64,000 nt of DNA, from the NCBI GenBank assembly GCA_037179335.1, contig JAKZHN010000026.1:1-64000 (forward strand). Reading direction: 5' to 3'. This DNA comes from Cyclaneusma minus. Lineage: Eukaryota > Ascomycota > Leotiomycetes > Marthamycetales > Marthamycetaceae. The position numbers and the translations under genes are program-made. The notes under the pieces are model-generated. The model worked only from the letters and a program-made list of their open reading frames with translations, ran no database searches and was not told the DNA's origin. This document shows positions 22,612 to 34,535 of this stretch, one piece after another. Position 1 is the first letter of the stretch, and the number at the start of each line of letters is the position of its first letter.

Positions 22612-23492
22612 ATGGCGACGAACGAGATCCACAGCCCTCCTCCTTTGAATGCGAAGCGGCCCAAAGGTAATCTTGTCGCTTTTGCCAGTCCTCAAAACAT
22701 CGCTTTCCCGCAGCTAACATAGATTTCGCAGGAATCCTCAAGAACTCCTTCCATCGCTCCCCTCCCAACCAAGCTCCCATCAGCACATCTCCCCCTCCCG
22801 CTCAGCCTCCGACTGTCATCTCTGAGGCTGCCCGCCCCGCCCCGCCCGCCCACACCATCTCAGAAAAGGACATCACCATCCAGAACACCCTTCAGAATGC
22901 CGGTCCGCGCCGCCGATCCTCCTCGGCCGTGCGTCCAGGAGGTGCAAGCCGTCGTCAGAGTTCCAATACTCCTCCTGCCACGGCCGATCACGAGCACGAG
23001 AACATGCGTTTGAAATGGGATGAGGCAAATCTCTACCTCACCGAGCAGGAAAAGTCAAGTACCATGAAGATCGACGAGCCTAAGACGCCGTATGCCAAAC
23101 GCTACGACCCATCCGAAGACGAAGAGGAACTGCGCACGCTTGACGCCCAGGAGATTCTTGTCGACGAGCTGGACAAGGCCAAAGCCGAAGGTGCAGAAGG
23201 AGAAGGATCCAAGAAGCCCAGAAGCTACAAGGAGGACGACATCCCCGGTCTGGAGCTTGGCGAGCCAGAGGAGGCCATTCCTGAACCTGAGATCACGGAG
23301 CGCAAGACACAGCTCGCCAATATACCCGGCGAGGTGCACGATCCGGAGAGCGAGCAGGCCGGATGGAGCAAGGAAGAGCGCGAGAAGCATCAGAAGTTCG
23401 AAGAGATGCGGAAGAAGCACTACGAGATGAAGAATGTGGCCGAAATGCTCGCACACCCGGTGGATGAAGACGAAGATGAGGAGATGGAGTAG
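22612..23492 (+). CDS. GLC8: Protein phosphatase 1 inhibitor-2 (Glc8/IPP-2)
   Basis: Two exons: 22612-22666 and 22732-23492, with a 65-nt intron carrying a GCTAACAT branch site, giving 271 residues. Inhibitor-2 binds and matures the PP1 catalytic subunit. The three family contacts are present: KGILK (residues 18-22), a central segment with KWDEANLYLTEQEKSSTMKI followed by the Pro-directed site EPKTPYA, and the C-terminal helix KFEEMRKKHYEMKNVAEML. Splicing falls inside the KGILK codons and restores them, which confirms the intron. The acidic end (DEDEDEEME) is typical. The protein is predicted to be largely disordered. Confidence 0.95.
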
Positions 23493-24933
23493 GTCTGCTT
23501 GAGACTGGGCACATGACCGCAGGGGTTTAGGCAAGGCGAATATGGACTTGAGCCTTCACATGGCTATGGGATTTTGGAGTTGGTCTTGATATATCCAACT
23601 GCGCCTTTCATCTTCGTGACGCATTCTTCCAGCTTCGGACTGTTTTCGACCGGGCTTGCTTGTCATCACGGCCTTGAGCATATTACAGGGCCCTACTAGC
23701 ATAGTACAAAGAGTATGCATGTGCTAGCTCTTACGATCATCCATTCATTCGCAATGTCCTCTGATCAAGTCATTTAATTTCAAGTGATTAAGAATCTTGT
23801 AATAATTAGGTCTCAGGCCTCAGAAGGGAAGCTAGGATTCGGGAGTTGCGTTATAATCAATACCTATGATGAAATGAAATCCTACTAAGGCATTTGGCTT
23901 GGGCGATTTCGAAAATCTGGAATGCGATTTAGCAAGGGAATCGCTACTAAGCCTCTTTCTATGGCCCTAAGCATCTCAATCGGTAATTATAGGTAATATT
24001 CCCAATCGCTTGAAATACTCCCAGTCACTGGGAATGCCTACTTCCAGTCCCTTTCAAAATTCCGAGTTACTTGGAATCTAGGTATTGAGTTATTAAATAA
24101 TAGAACTAAAGCGGTGGCAGAGCTATTGTCGAGTGCTTGGTCTGTCTGTGATTTCAAAACTCCATATGCGATTCAACGATTCCCTTCAGCAACAGGCTTA
24201 ATTGAAAGTCATAAACTTAGAGCACCTCACCCTTTCTGCATTCCACAATAGTGACTACCTACGCTCGGACTGGAGGGAATTTGGCGACCCTCTCGAGGCC
24301 AAATAAATAAAGCATAAGCGTACTGGCACAGCCTATTGCAGACCCCTTTAGGCTAGAGACTATGGTGGGTGGCACGGGAAGCACAGGGGCTGGCGGTATA
24401 GGATAGTTGCATTTTATAATTGATTTAGCTTTATCTTGAAAGCCGCATACTTTTTCCGAGCTCGCGAAGACGTCGTCTCGGAAGGCCAGTTTTATAAGCA
24501 CCTATACCGATAATCGCTCCCGCTGTTGAGTACGAAGGTCTTATCTTGGTCCTCACAGGCAAGTGAAGGAGACCCCTGAGAACCCTTAAGAAGCCGGAAG
24601 CAGGTAGCTGCCACAGCAGCGACCTCAGAAGCCGAAGAATCAACCAGCAAGAGGATTCTACTAACTCGCCCCGACATTCGAAAGCGTGCGCACATAATCG
24701 TATGACGTGCTATTTTCAAACGAAAAGAAACCCGAGATTTTTACCATGACTGGTCGATCTCGTGATCCAATCATCATCCCAAAGAACCAGTAAAACGCTC
24801 CCGCAAATGCAACCGCTCGGATTCATATTGTACAGTGTTCGTGTCATGGCCAGTGTTCTACAGTTGCTCGACCATGAGCCCTTGAAATGGGCCCCGAGAA
24901 AGAGCGCATTGATAAGGGGTTCCTCCAAGAGAC
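23493..24933. other. AT-rich convergent intergenic region
   Basis: About 1.4 kb between converging genes. 23740-24140 is AT-rich and contains short repeated phrases such as CCCAGTCACTGGGAAT-like and TTACTTGGAAT segments near 24000-24080. No frame resembles a protein. Frames at 24.3-24.9 kb were examined and not supported. Confidence 0.55.
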
Positions 24934-26143
24934 TTATCGCTGCTTTTCACCAGAATGAGTTTCTTCCTTGTGGACTCCTGCACCGCTACGTTGCTGCTTC
25001 TCCGAGTGATGGTTTGCATTGTGGGGTTTTTCCTTGCGCGACTCGTCGATGGCTGCTCGCTGAGCGATACTTGAGTCGTGGCTCTTCCACTCAACCTTGG
25101 TATCAGGGGGAAAGGCAAGGACACGCTTCATGGTCTCTCTGGCATGAGGTTAGTGTCGGATTGAAGTTTCCTGTGGCAAATCTGGAGTACTTGCCTGATC
25201 TTTAGCACTCTTCCGCCGTCATTCCTGGTCCAGATACTTAAGATATCCTCGCCATTCCTGACACTCAGTACGGCACCGCAAACTTCATCACTAGCATCGG
25301 CGAATTGATCGCCAACTATAGCAAGCAGCAGATCCTCCCAGTAGCGGTCCGCGACGCCTTTCTTGAGCCTCACAATCCATTTGCCGCCCCTCTTGTTCTC
25401 TTCATCCTCCCACACTGGTCTGACACCTTTCTTGAAGATATGGTAATCCGACACAAGCGGCAGGGAAGACGGGCGCTTCAGGTACCGATACACACGGAAG
25501 AAGTCCTCCACGGTATCAAATCCTGCAATAGCATGCAGTGTCTTCTCGTAGTCTACGAACCCGTTTGTCTTCGAGATCGGGGGTCGGTACCAGAAAGCCC
25601 AAGCGTGTTTCAAGGGGTGCTTTTCCGGTCCTGTTGAAGCTGTCGAAATGCTCTTCGCGTCGTTGTTCGTAGTAATCGAGGTGCTTGAGGCCTTGGCACC
25701 AACGGTTCGCGTAGCGCCTGTGCTCAGATCTTTAGCGTTCTTCTCCGCAGTGGGAGTTTTGGCACCGACCGCGCTGCTAAAGTCCAGCGCGTTGCCAGGG
25801 GACTTGGGGGTCTTCGAAGCGCCAAAAGAGGCAAACGCGCCAGATCCCAGGCCGAAAGCGTTGGAAGCGGACGTGGGCGATGCTACAGAGGAGACGGCGG
25901 GCGAGTTGAGATTGAAAGGGTTGGCTTTGCCGCCGTGGGACGGAGTGTCGCCGCCGTTGCGCTTCTGAAAAGAGTAGTTGCGGGTGGGGTGGTCGTTGTG
26001 TGAGGTCGAGCTGCTGTTCGAGGCCCCCAGGGACGAAGTGGTCAAAGAGAGCTTGCTGTTTGTGCTAGAGCTGGTTAGATGCGCCCAAGATGCGCGGGTT
26101 TGAGTTGCGCTTACTTTGATCTACGGCTCCAGAGGTTATCCAT
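24934..26143 (-). CDS. eIF4E family cap-binding protein, 4EHP/eIF4E2-like
   Basis: Coding order 26143-26115, 26070-25195 and 25138-24934, giving 369 residues. eIF4E proteins bind the mRNA 5' cap. Class II (4EHP) members usually repress or specialise translation. The core shows HPLKHAWAFWYRPP, FDTVEDFFRVYRYL, GVRPVWEDEENKRGGKW, RLKKGVADRYWEDLLLAIVG, DEVCGAVLSVR and ILSIWTR. WYRPP at the first cap tryptophan region and RLKKGVADRYWE resemble 4EHP more than canonical eIF4E. A Ser/Thr/Gly-rich N-terminal extension of about 150 residues precedes the core and begins MDNLWSRRS in a 29-nt first exon. Intron 1 is 44 nt. Intron 2 most simply uses a GC donor (AG/GCAAGT), restoring KIRETMKRVL. A GT-AG alternative gives KIRQTMKRVL. 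Confidence 0.92.
25139..25194 (-). other. Possible GC-AG intron in the eIF4E-like gene
   Basis: The minus strand reads AG/GCAAGTACTC and ends CATGCCAG, 56 nt long, a textbook GC-AG donor context. It joins KIR to ETMKRVL, matching the acidic residue usual in 4EHP. An alternative GT-AG pair shifted a few bases (CAA/GTACTC with acceptor GAGAG) also stays in frame and would replace Glu by Gln, so this case is ambiguous. Confidence 0.55.
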
Positions 26144-27832
26144 GAGGAGAGAAGAGAGGGAGTTGGCAGGCGCAGGACAGGCCGTGCAAGCGTAGAGGCT
26201 CCGGGGTAGTAGCAGGGATGGGTCTTTGCAGTGGGAGGGCAGGAAAAAGTGGCGGGTCAAAGTGAGCTGATTCGGCGTGTTGTCGCAGGCGCAGGCGGGT
26301 GGTTAGTTTGGGAGCGGGGACAGAGATGTGCTACTGCTGAGCGCTCAAGTCGCAGGGCGTGGTGGTGGGTATAGATTGCGGCGTTCAAGGAGGAATTGGG
26401 GTTTGGCAGAGTGCAGAGGTGCTTGTTGCTGTTTATGATGGAGGTTTAAGTTCACAGTCAACTTCACGCAGAATTGAATGCGATTGCGAAAGCGGCTACC
26501 GTCGCTAAGCCAAACTGGGCTAGCACGGGAAGTCCTGTGCACATTGAACAAGTAAAAACTTCGCGCGCCGCATCCTCGACTTCTCTTTCGCAACATACCA
26601 AGACCTCCAACTCAAATCTTTGGCCGCTGGACAACTCCACCCAGCTGGCCAACTCCGATGCGTGGTCGAGATGATTCTCTGCACCCAGTTCTAAAACCAT
26701 CGTCACGAGGGCCCCTCGTGCGGCTTCCCATGATGCGACGATGACCAAATACATGGGACATTCAACTGCACTGCCTCTGCCATGAATCGTCAAGGGGTCT
26801 TGATGCCTGGTGAGCTTGCTTCTTTTCTTTCGCAGTGCTGCTGCTGCCCCCTTATGATGAACATCGAATCTAGTAATCCAGAAACAACCGCAAGCAACTG
26901 GCTCTTTTGCCGTGCTTTGCTGGTTGTGTGTGAGGATATTAGGCAAAGTCTGAAGAAGCTTCTGCTCTGCTGTCGCCCATGTCTCTCTACACCGTGTCTC
27001 TGCTAACGTCTCAAGGTATGCTGGCTAGCCCCCAGTAGTGAGTCGGCAGCTGGCATGGACAATAAAGTCAAAAGGCTCTGAGCCGGACAGGCCGCGTCCT
27101 GGGATACCATGGCTTATTCAATGCTAACTGAAGATTGAATTCGGCAGGCGAGCAAAGAACTGGAATGGCCATTTTCAAGTCGTCTTCAATTTGATGTAGA
27201 GAGTGCACGTTACTAGCTCGGTACTCGGTACTGCATGGCAACGGTACTGTATCACCGGTCTCTCCCATACTTTCCTTTCGGCAGCGATGTCACTATATTC
27301 CTGCACGGCTCGCTTCAAGCTTAGCCGACGTGTTCGTCTGATAGTCAGCCCGTCAAACCTGACATCCCGTCCTCTGTCGTCTTCGACCCACTTCCCCGCA
27401 CTGCACTATCACCGTTCCCCAGATTCCGTGCCTCCATGTTGGCTGGCTCAGTAGTAGTACACGGCCAGCAAACACGGCCAGCAAACACGGCCAGCAAACA
27501 CCGTCTCGCAGTCGCAGCACTACATGTACTCTCTCCTGGGCCGCTGGGTGTCCAGCGTTGCACTGCAGGGGCCAGGTCTGCTGCAGGCCGACTTCAATGG
27601 TCGCGGGAGGCCAGGAACATTTCTTGGTCAAGCCTCGAGATGCACTTAGCCTTTATAGCGTAAGTTCCTTCCTGGGAGGTCAAGCTCCTTGTTCCCCGAT
27701 GTACCCTCGACCGACTGTGCTCCTCCCCAGTGGTCCGGCAGAGGCACAATAAGAGTCCCAGCCACAAGCATAAGTTGTCTTTCTCTATCGTCCATATATA
27801 CATACAGACAGGCCCCAGTCGCTCCCGCAAGC
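26144..27832. promoter_or_regulatory. Divergent promoter region before the glutaminase gene
   Basis: About 1.7 kb between divergent genes with no supported coding sequence. It contains a triple 13-bp direct repeat at 27462-27500 and a TACATGTA-type motif near 27520. The size is large for this gene-dense window, which fits a regulated upstream region for the secreted enzyme. Confidence 0.5.
27462..27500 (+). repeat. Three tandem copies of a 13-bp unit
   Basis: CGGCCAGCAAACA occurs three times without a mismatch at 27462-27474, 27475-27487 and 27488-27500. It lies 333 bp before the glutaminase start codon. Perfect tandem copies in a promoter may be clustered regulator sites or a simple minisatellite. 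Confidence 0.85.
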
Positions 27833-30698
27833 ATGTTTTCTCTCCTCTACCCGCTGCTGGCCATCTCGCAGGCTGCTCCGGCCTTTGCTCAGAATCCCTA
27901 CGCGAATCTGACCGCGTCTCCCGACAATACTACTATTCCTAATTATTCGCCCGCCAGACCGCCGGCAATCCCCCTCGCTGTGAGAAGTCCCTACACGAGT
28001 GCTTGGTCGTCCACATCCGGCGAGGGCGGTCTAAACACCAATGGGGTCATGTTCTGGACCGGCGATCCCCTGGGATGGGAAGCCGTCGTCACCGTGGACG
28101 GCATATCGTACGAATGGATGGGAGTAGGATCTCAGGGGCTACCAGACCTAGACAACCTCAAGCCGGCACGGCCCATGACCGTCTCGTATGACTCGCAGTA
28201 CTCGATTTTCACCTTCCAAGCCGGTCCAATCGAGTTGACCGCAACCTTCCTTTCCTCGGTGCTCCCAAAGGACCTATGCCGTACCAGCATCCCGCTTTCA
28301 TACTTGTCCGTTTCCGTGCGATCTCTCGACGGAAAGGCTCATGATGTTCAGCTTTACGACGCCATCAATGGTGCGTGGATTGCGAGCGAGTCGAATGCGA
28401 CACTGCTCTGGGACCTCCTGCAGGATGATGCCCCCTCTAATGGGACACAAAACACTACAACCTCGTCTAGTGCGATCTACACCTGGCAGATTGGTCTCGC
28501 CGAACCCTTCCTCTTTGGGGAGGAAAAAGACTTTCCTGAATGGGGTAATTTCACATTCAGCACCACCAAAGGAAGCGCAAAGAACATTACCTATACGTCG
28601 GGACAGTCTATCGATGTCCTATACAACTATGTGAACAAGAAGACGATGGTGGACTACGTGGATGCTAACTTTCGAGGCTGGGGTGTGCAAGAGCCAGTAT
28701 TCGCCTTCATTCACGATCTCGGTCGAGTCACCTCGAAACCTTCCAGCCCCGTGTTGTATACACTTGGCTCAATCCAGGAGCCCGTCATTCGTTATCTCAC
28801 ACCTGATGGGATAGTGAATCTTGATCCATGGTGGAAGGTATGCTATGGGGACATGGAAGCCATGATCAAGTTTCATTATAATGACTACGCTACAAGTCAA
28901 CTCTTGGCTTCTCAGTGGGAATCCCAGCTTAAAGCAGATGTTGATGCTTATTATGCTTCCGAAGGTGGTCCAGCAGTTTACAGCAACGCCGGCCCTGCGC
29001 CTCCACCTGTCTATGCCAATTACAGCACGAACCAGGAAGGCGTGGAATACATTTTCAATTCTGACAACGGTTATGGTTTTTTGGATGCCCACAACTTTAC
29101 CGGTGTTGAAGTTCCTGATGTTCAAGAAGCCGAAGCTTATGTGTGCTACCCTTGTACCCCCTGTTCGATACTAGGTGCCCTTTACTGATACCTCTCTAGT
29201 ACTCCATCGTCGCCATCTCGGCCCGCCAAATAATGGGTGCCTACGTGCTCGCCAAGCCGCCCCCGACCAGCTGTCTCTTATCTCAAGACGCCGCCCACCC
29301 CCTCATGTTCCAAAAAGAGATCTCTTCTGACGGCAACATAAATACAGTCGATGTCATGTACCCAGCGATGCCCTTCTTCCTCTACGCCAATCCCTCGCTA
29401 CTAAAGTACAACCTTGAGCCTCTCTTCCAAAACCAAGAAGGCAATTTCTATCCCAATCAATACAGCATGCACGATCTCGGGGCCCAGTACGTTGAGACTT
29501 GCCCCTACCTAAGCTTGCATCCTGTGAGAAGCAGAGAGATCACGAGCCCGTGTACTTTTCGGAGCATGTCATGAGCGCCGAACTTCTCTCAGCACCCAAA
29601 ATATCCCTTTGAATCACTGCTAATCTCCCGTGTATAGTTACCCAAATGCCACTGGTCACGTAGAGGGAAACGACGAATACATGCCAGTTGAAGAGTCCGG
29701 AAACATGATCATCATGTCCTACGCCTATGCGCTCTTTACCACCGATGGCGACGGCACCAGCTGGCTGCAAAAGCACTACATGCTACTCAAACAGTTCTCA
29801 AGCTACCTGATCGACTTCAGCCTCTTGCCGGGCGTCCAACTCTCCACCGACGATTTCGCTGGCCAGCTCGCCAACCAAAGCAACCTCGCCATCAAAGGCA
29901 TAGTTGGCATAGCGGCAATGCGCGAGATTTCCACGCTCGTGGGGAACGCCTACGACGCCAATAATTTCTCCACCATATCTTCTTCCTACATCTCCTCATG
30001 GGAAGAATTCGCGATTGATCCGTCCGGCACCCATACACTACTTGCGTACCAACAACGCAGTTCGTACGGGCTGCTGTACAATATCTATCCAGACAAGCTG
30101 CTAGGCTTGGGCATAGTGCCGCAGTACGTGTACGACATGCAGAGTGCATGGTACCCGCACATTAGCCAGATGTTTGGCGTGCCGCTAGACAGTCGCCATG
30201 ATTATACGAAGAGCGATTGGGAGATGTGGACCGCGGCGACGTGTGGTCCAAGCACGAGAGCGCTCTTCGTTACCAGCTTGGCCTATTGGATGAATGAGAC
30301 GACGACTAATTTGGCGTTTACGGATTTGTATGAGACTACCGGGAGCGGAGTAAGTTTGATGCTTTCATACCTTCTTTCCGAGATGTCCGAAGTTTGAGGA
30401 GATTCCTGCCTCTGACCGCGATGTCTGCCCTGGGCCCCCTGACCCCTGTCCTCGGCAATTGGCGCCCGGGGAGGACGCGGCTTTGAGGAAAATTTGCTAA
30501 TGATTGGTGTTCGTGATGATGTAGGCCTATCCTTCAGATCCAAATTTCTACCAATTCATTGCGAGACCAGTGGCTGGTGGTCATTTCAGCTTGCTGGCCT
30601 TGGGAAAGGAGGATTCGAGCGCCACGAACAGGGCAGATACCAATAGTGCCATGACACCGCAGAAAGAACATGGGCGAAGAAAACTTCACAAAGAATAG
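27833..30698 (+). CDS. Secreted glutaminase A-like protein (GtaA family)
   Basis: Four exons: 27833-29140, 29200-29486, 29638-30349 and 30525-30698, giving 826 residues. The family (DUF5127, DUF4965 and DUF1793 modules) includes secreted fungal glutaminases that hydrolyse L-glutamine to glutamate. A signal peptide (start MFSLLYPLLAISQAAPAF) is present. Family segments include SPYTSAWSSTSGEGG, FWTGDPLGWEAVV, AISARQIMGAYVLAKP, VDVMYPAMPFFLYANPSLL, HDLGAHYPNATGH, QSAWYPHISQMFGVPLDSRH, TKSDWEMWTAATCG and ARPVAGGHFSLLAL. Splicing at 29486/29638 restores GAHYPNATGH. Many N-glycosylation sequons fit secretion. It is longer than the roughly 690-residue Aspergillus glutaminase A, and I cannot prove substrate specificity. 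Introns 2 and 3 (151 and 175 nt) are unusually long for this window. Confidence 0.92.
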
Positions 30699-31385
30699 GA
30701 CCGGGGCGACGGAAGAGCATGAGATTTCTCCAGCTTACATATCTCTATAGAGGGCAGTGACTGCTAGGACCTTCTAGGCGGTCCGCTAACGCTTGATGGT
30801 ATATGACTTTCGTCTCAACGTAGCAAGCAAAGGCCCGTTGTGGCAACCTATAATTAAAGATCGTTTCTGGTTCTGACAGGAAACTGCCCATACCATGCCT
30901 GACTGGGACTCCTTCCAAAGTTTTTTTTTTTTTTTTGTTTTTCTTCCCCCCCGTCGAACAGGCCAGAACAGTCATATCATTGGGCTCTCTAAAAAACCGC
31001 CTGTTAGAAGAAAAAGTCAAAAACCCCAGACGGGGTCCAAAGGCTGGCCGCAGAAAACGAATGGAAAAAAGGCCAAAAAAAAACCTTTAAAAAAGCAAAA
31101 TGTAATCCCCCAGAGGCAAACGTTGGTAGATGACTCAAACACAAGTTCGAGGGCCTTTTCGAGGGCCGGGTCATTACAACACTACAACCGCCTCTACTTA
31201 CTAGGCTAAGAAGCCTTTCCTGTTCAATGAACATTGAATGTTGGTTGCATATTTCGGTACATGTCCAGACCTTTTTTGATGGCCGTAGAAAGGGGAAAAC
31301 CCCACTTCTACCGATTCTCCCAAGCCATACGAATCTCGCTTTTTGGATACAGACTATGTTCAGGGTCTCGCCCATATTTCACCAC
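30699..31385. other. Homopolymer-rich convergent spacer
   Basis: About 0.7 kb between converging genes. 30920-30960 has a T-run followed by a C-run, and 31060-31110 has repeated A-runs. No protein-like frame was found. Assembly or basecalling error in the homopolymers is possible. Confidence 0.55.
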
Positions 31386-32156
31386 CTATGCCTTCTCCTT
31401 ACTCTTCAGAGCCGGCAAGCTAAACACCTTACTAACACCTCCCTTCATCTCCTTCCACCAGGCGGGCCCTCCCAAGGTCGCCAGTCCCCTCGTCCAGCCA
31501 ACGGCATCCCAGCTCAGCCAGCCCACCCACGGCTGCACATTCCAGTGCACCCTCAACTGCACACCGTCCAGCTCGGCCAGTTTACCGTTCGGCGCCGTGA
31601 TCTGGTATTTCGGCTTCACATTCTTCAGCGAGATGATGCCGCGCGACTTGTCGATCGGCTTGCCAGCCGTGTTTTTTTGCAGTTTTTTGAGGGCGCTGGG
31701 GGAGGCATTGGAGAGGTAGTCGGAGGAGGGCGTGGTGATGATGGTGTCCCAGATCACAGCTTCGTTAAGGTGCTGTTCCGCGGGGGAGCTGGCGGCAAGC
31801 GATGGGTCGGTGCTGTTGGAGGGCCAGGTAGCGGTCACGTAGACGAAGACTTGCTTGGTGTTCCAGGTGAAGAGGGAGGAGAGGTCGGAGTAGAGGTCGA
31901 AGCGGATGTGTGCATATTCTTCCTTCTTGGTCGAGTAGTAGTGAGGGCGGCCGCGGACTCTGTTGGGCGCGGACAGTTAGCCATGAGTTTTGGTGAAAGG
32001 TCGCAGTACCAACACTTGGAGCTTCTCGACAGAGATGTTCGCGCTGGGCGTCCGCGGGGAGAGCAGGTCGGAGAAAGCAATCAGGCCGGCGACGGCGAAG
32101 GCGACGGTAGTGAAAAAGCCGAAGACGGTCTGCGCGCGGACGAGGGAGGAGTGCAT
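31386..32156 (-). CDS. SPC3: Signal peptidase complex subunit 3
   Basis: Two exons, coding order 32156-32014 and 31959-31386, with a 54-nt intron, giving 238 residues. Spc3 (SPCS3) is an essential ER type II membrane subunit of the signal peptidase complex. The start MHSSLVRAQTVFGFFTTVAF with one N-terminal membrane segment is characteristic. The lumenal domain shows GRPHYYSTKKEEYAHIRFDL and LFTWNTKQVFVYVTA. Splicing restores LQVVRGRPHYY across the intron. A Pro/Trp-containing C-terminal extension follows the usual core. It faces the PMP3-family gene on the same strand upstream. Confidence 0.95.
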
Positions 32157-32629
32157 TGTTGCAGTTGTCTGAGGATGGGAACTGGAGTGTCGGGGTACTA
32201 CGAAGTACTATGTACACAAGCTGTGATATCTCTCGACCAGACTAGCCACGCATCTTCATTTGCAGAGCGATGTATACCAAGCGAATTGTTTGGGGTAGGC
32301 AGCACAGCGAATTGTTGCCGATACGTGGTGCGCGATGATCTGGCTTTAGGAGCTTACCTTTTGACAGAAGCTCGGGTACGCGAAGCCGCCTCACGACACG
32401 AGCCAGCGCCTGAATCCTTCCCGAATTCCCTCTAGTGCCCGCAGCAGATGTGTGGGGAAGATCGACACCCACAGGTGAGATTAATTCAATGACGCTGTTC
32501 AATAATGTTCTCACTAGAATGATCAAATTCCTATACGCCCCAGGATTATGTTGACTTTCACCAAGGTATCAGACGGTATCGAACGCCTTCGTGAGCTAGC
32601 CCCATGCCACGTCTCGACTCCGAATCTCT
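32157..32629. other. Intergenic, SPC3 promoter and PMP3-like 3' region
   Basis: About 0.47 kb between two minus-strand genes. No protein-like frame or named motif was seen. It should contain the upstream gene's 3' UTR and the SPC3 promoter. Confidence 0.5.
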
Positions 32630-33039
32630 TTAGGCAGCGACTACACCAGCCTGCTGAGGCTGCATCGTGCCGTAGCCATTGTTCCCGCCACTCTGCACTC
32701 TCTCGCTGTAGATGCCTGGCGCGCGAGCGGCAACGAAGCGACCCTCGGCGGCCTCCTCCTTGCGCTTGTAGTAGATGTATTCGAGGTAGAATGCGTGGCT
32801 GTACCGTCCGTTAGAACAAGCGGGCATCGCAGAACATGGCAGACGACTCACATGTGGCCGGGAATGTAGCCCAGGACGGTCAAGCAGACGTTGATGAGCA
32901 GATCCGCTCCACAGCCTGCAACGAGGTAGACTCCGACCGGAGGCACTGAAGCATTGTTAGCGAGCTGCTTCCATAGCGGAGAGCCAGACGTACGGAGGAT
33001 GGTGATGAGTATCAGGAAGACGGCAGAGCAGGCACCCAT
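32630..33039 (-). CDS. Pmp3/UPF0057 family plasma membrane proteolipid
   Basis: Three exons, coding order 33039-32994, 32945-32852 and 32798-32630, giving 102 residues. The protein has two hydrophobic helices. The family signature appears once introns are removed: ILLPPVGVYLVAGCGADLLI and NVCLTVLGYIPGHIHAFYLE. Pmp3 proteins are small stress-induced membrane proteins that affect membrane potential and cation tolerance. After the core there is a hydrophilic tail of about 45 residues (KRKEEAAEGRF to the end). Yeast Pmp3 has no such tail, but Sna-type relatives do. Both introns interrupt the tiny core and are needed to rebuild it. Confidence 0.94.
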
Positions 33040-34535
33040 CCTGGCTGGCAGAGTATTGGTATTGTGAGTCTGGGGACGTAGAGCGTTTTCACAGCAGAGG
33101 ATGAGGAAAAGAACTGTCCGGGAAGAGAGTGCTATTTATTGGCGCAGCAACGGTACATCAAATCATGTCCTTGGCACCACATCCGCCTTGGAAACGGACC
33201 TTACGCGCCGGGCAGTATCAAAGGCACAAAAGCACAAGTCTATGCACCAATTGTTGTTCAAGCTTCAATCCGTTTATGTATGCTCGTCGATTCTCCATGA
33301 CGCAACTATTCATTTCTATGTCTGCCAAGTGTTGTCGAGCTTCAGCCACTGTGGCGCAGATTGGATTGGCCATCAAGAGGTCACAGGCCTGGCTACAATC
33401 ATAAAGCAGCATCACGGTCCAGGATGGCAAACAGCTATCAGACCGACGTCGATTTGCTTCGCAGCAGGTAAGCGGTGTCATTCCACAGCATGCATGAACT
33501 TCATTCCGGATAAGCTGAAAGTGGAACGGCTCCTCGACTAGGAGCAACTCAGCAATTCCGATACTTGAAATGCCATGGTGCCGGTACTTGTCCGAGGAGA
33601 AAGCAGTCAATACAAAGGCTTGAAGTAGCATCCTTGCTGCCGGTCGAAGAAAGTTTGATGCAGCAGGTGTGGTTGTCAGCGAAGCTTCATGCTTGACGGC
33701 CGCTTACTAAAGGCTTGCATTAAGTACCTGGGATTTATTAGTGAGAATATTTTTAATTCGGAAATATATTCCAAATTATTCTAAATATCCAAAAACACCT
33801 AAAATGTGAATAGCTATGCCTCGACAGTCCTAGGCGGTGCTCGGCACAGCCCTGCGCGTCAGCATTGAAGCAGCTACAGACTGGCGCCCGGGGCTTCTAA
33901 TTTGACACGGTGCCGTCTGCCATACTTTCTGGCCTCCTCCTCCATGCTGGGCGCCCTGGGACTGGGAGAGCTGAGCAGGCCCGCAGCGGCGGAGGGGGGC
34001 TGGGCAGCGGTAGTTGGGCGTGGACGGCCCTTGTAGCTTGTAGACGTTGCGCATGCTTTCCTGCCATGTGGGTTGATTCGGACTGGACCTTCCGTCGCGG
34101 CCCATCCCACTATTGTACCGTGAATGGCACTGCCCCAGCTCAGCAGCTCATAATCCCCAGCGTACCCAAGTACAGGACTCGCCAAAGCCCGCCATCGCAG
34201 AGCACTGCTCCGACAGCCACCCGAAGGACAATTCTCAGCAGGCGGCGGATCCTTTCTCCTTCGCGCCTCCAGTCCACTCACCACCGCGGTGCTGCCGTGC
34301 AGTGCCAACACCGTGCACGCGCTTCTCCTGGCCGGTCGGAGCAGCCAGTCGATCGCGGGCGGCGTCGTCGGTGATTTGGAGGCAGGCCAAGCAAGACACA
34401 GCTCCAGCGCTGCTGCTCAGCTGGGCGTTTCACTCTTCTCCCTGGTCTCGAGGCCGAATCAGGATTTTGGCCTGAAAGAACGGGCGAACCCGAAAGATTG
34501 CGCTTTTGGCGTGCCTGAACAGCCCCACCCCATTA
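33040..34535. promoter_or_regulatory. Divergent promoter region, PMP3-like gene and CDC24
   Basis: About 1.5 kb with no supported gene. 33720-33810 is AT-rich (TATTTTTAATTC, TATATTCC). The stretch 34100-34500, just before CDC24, is GC-rich with several ATGs, compatible with a long 5' leader holding upstream ORFs. Confidence 0.45.

Noticed and set aside
24762..25205. Plus-strand frame antisense to the eIF4E-like gene
   Set aside because: It opposes a confirmed cap-binding protein gene and has no domain.
31227..32435. 402-codon plus-strand frame
   Set aside because: It is antisense to SPC3, whose exons and family motifs are clear. Its composition is that of a shadow frame.
33101..33631. Frames on both strands before the CDC24 promoter
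   Set aside because: No protein-like pattern, and both strands are equally open. It is more likely non-coding promoter.
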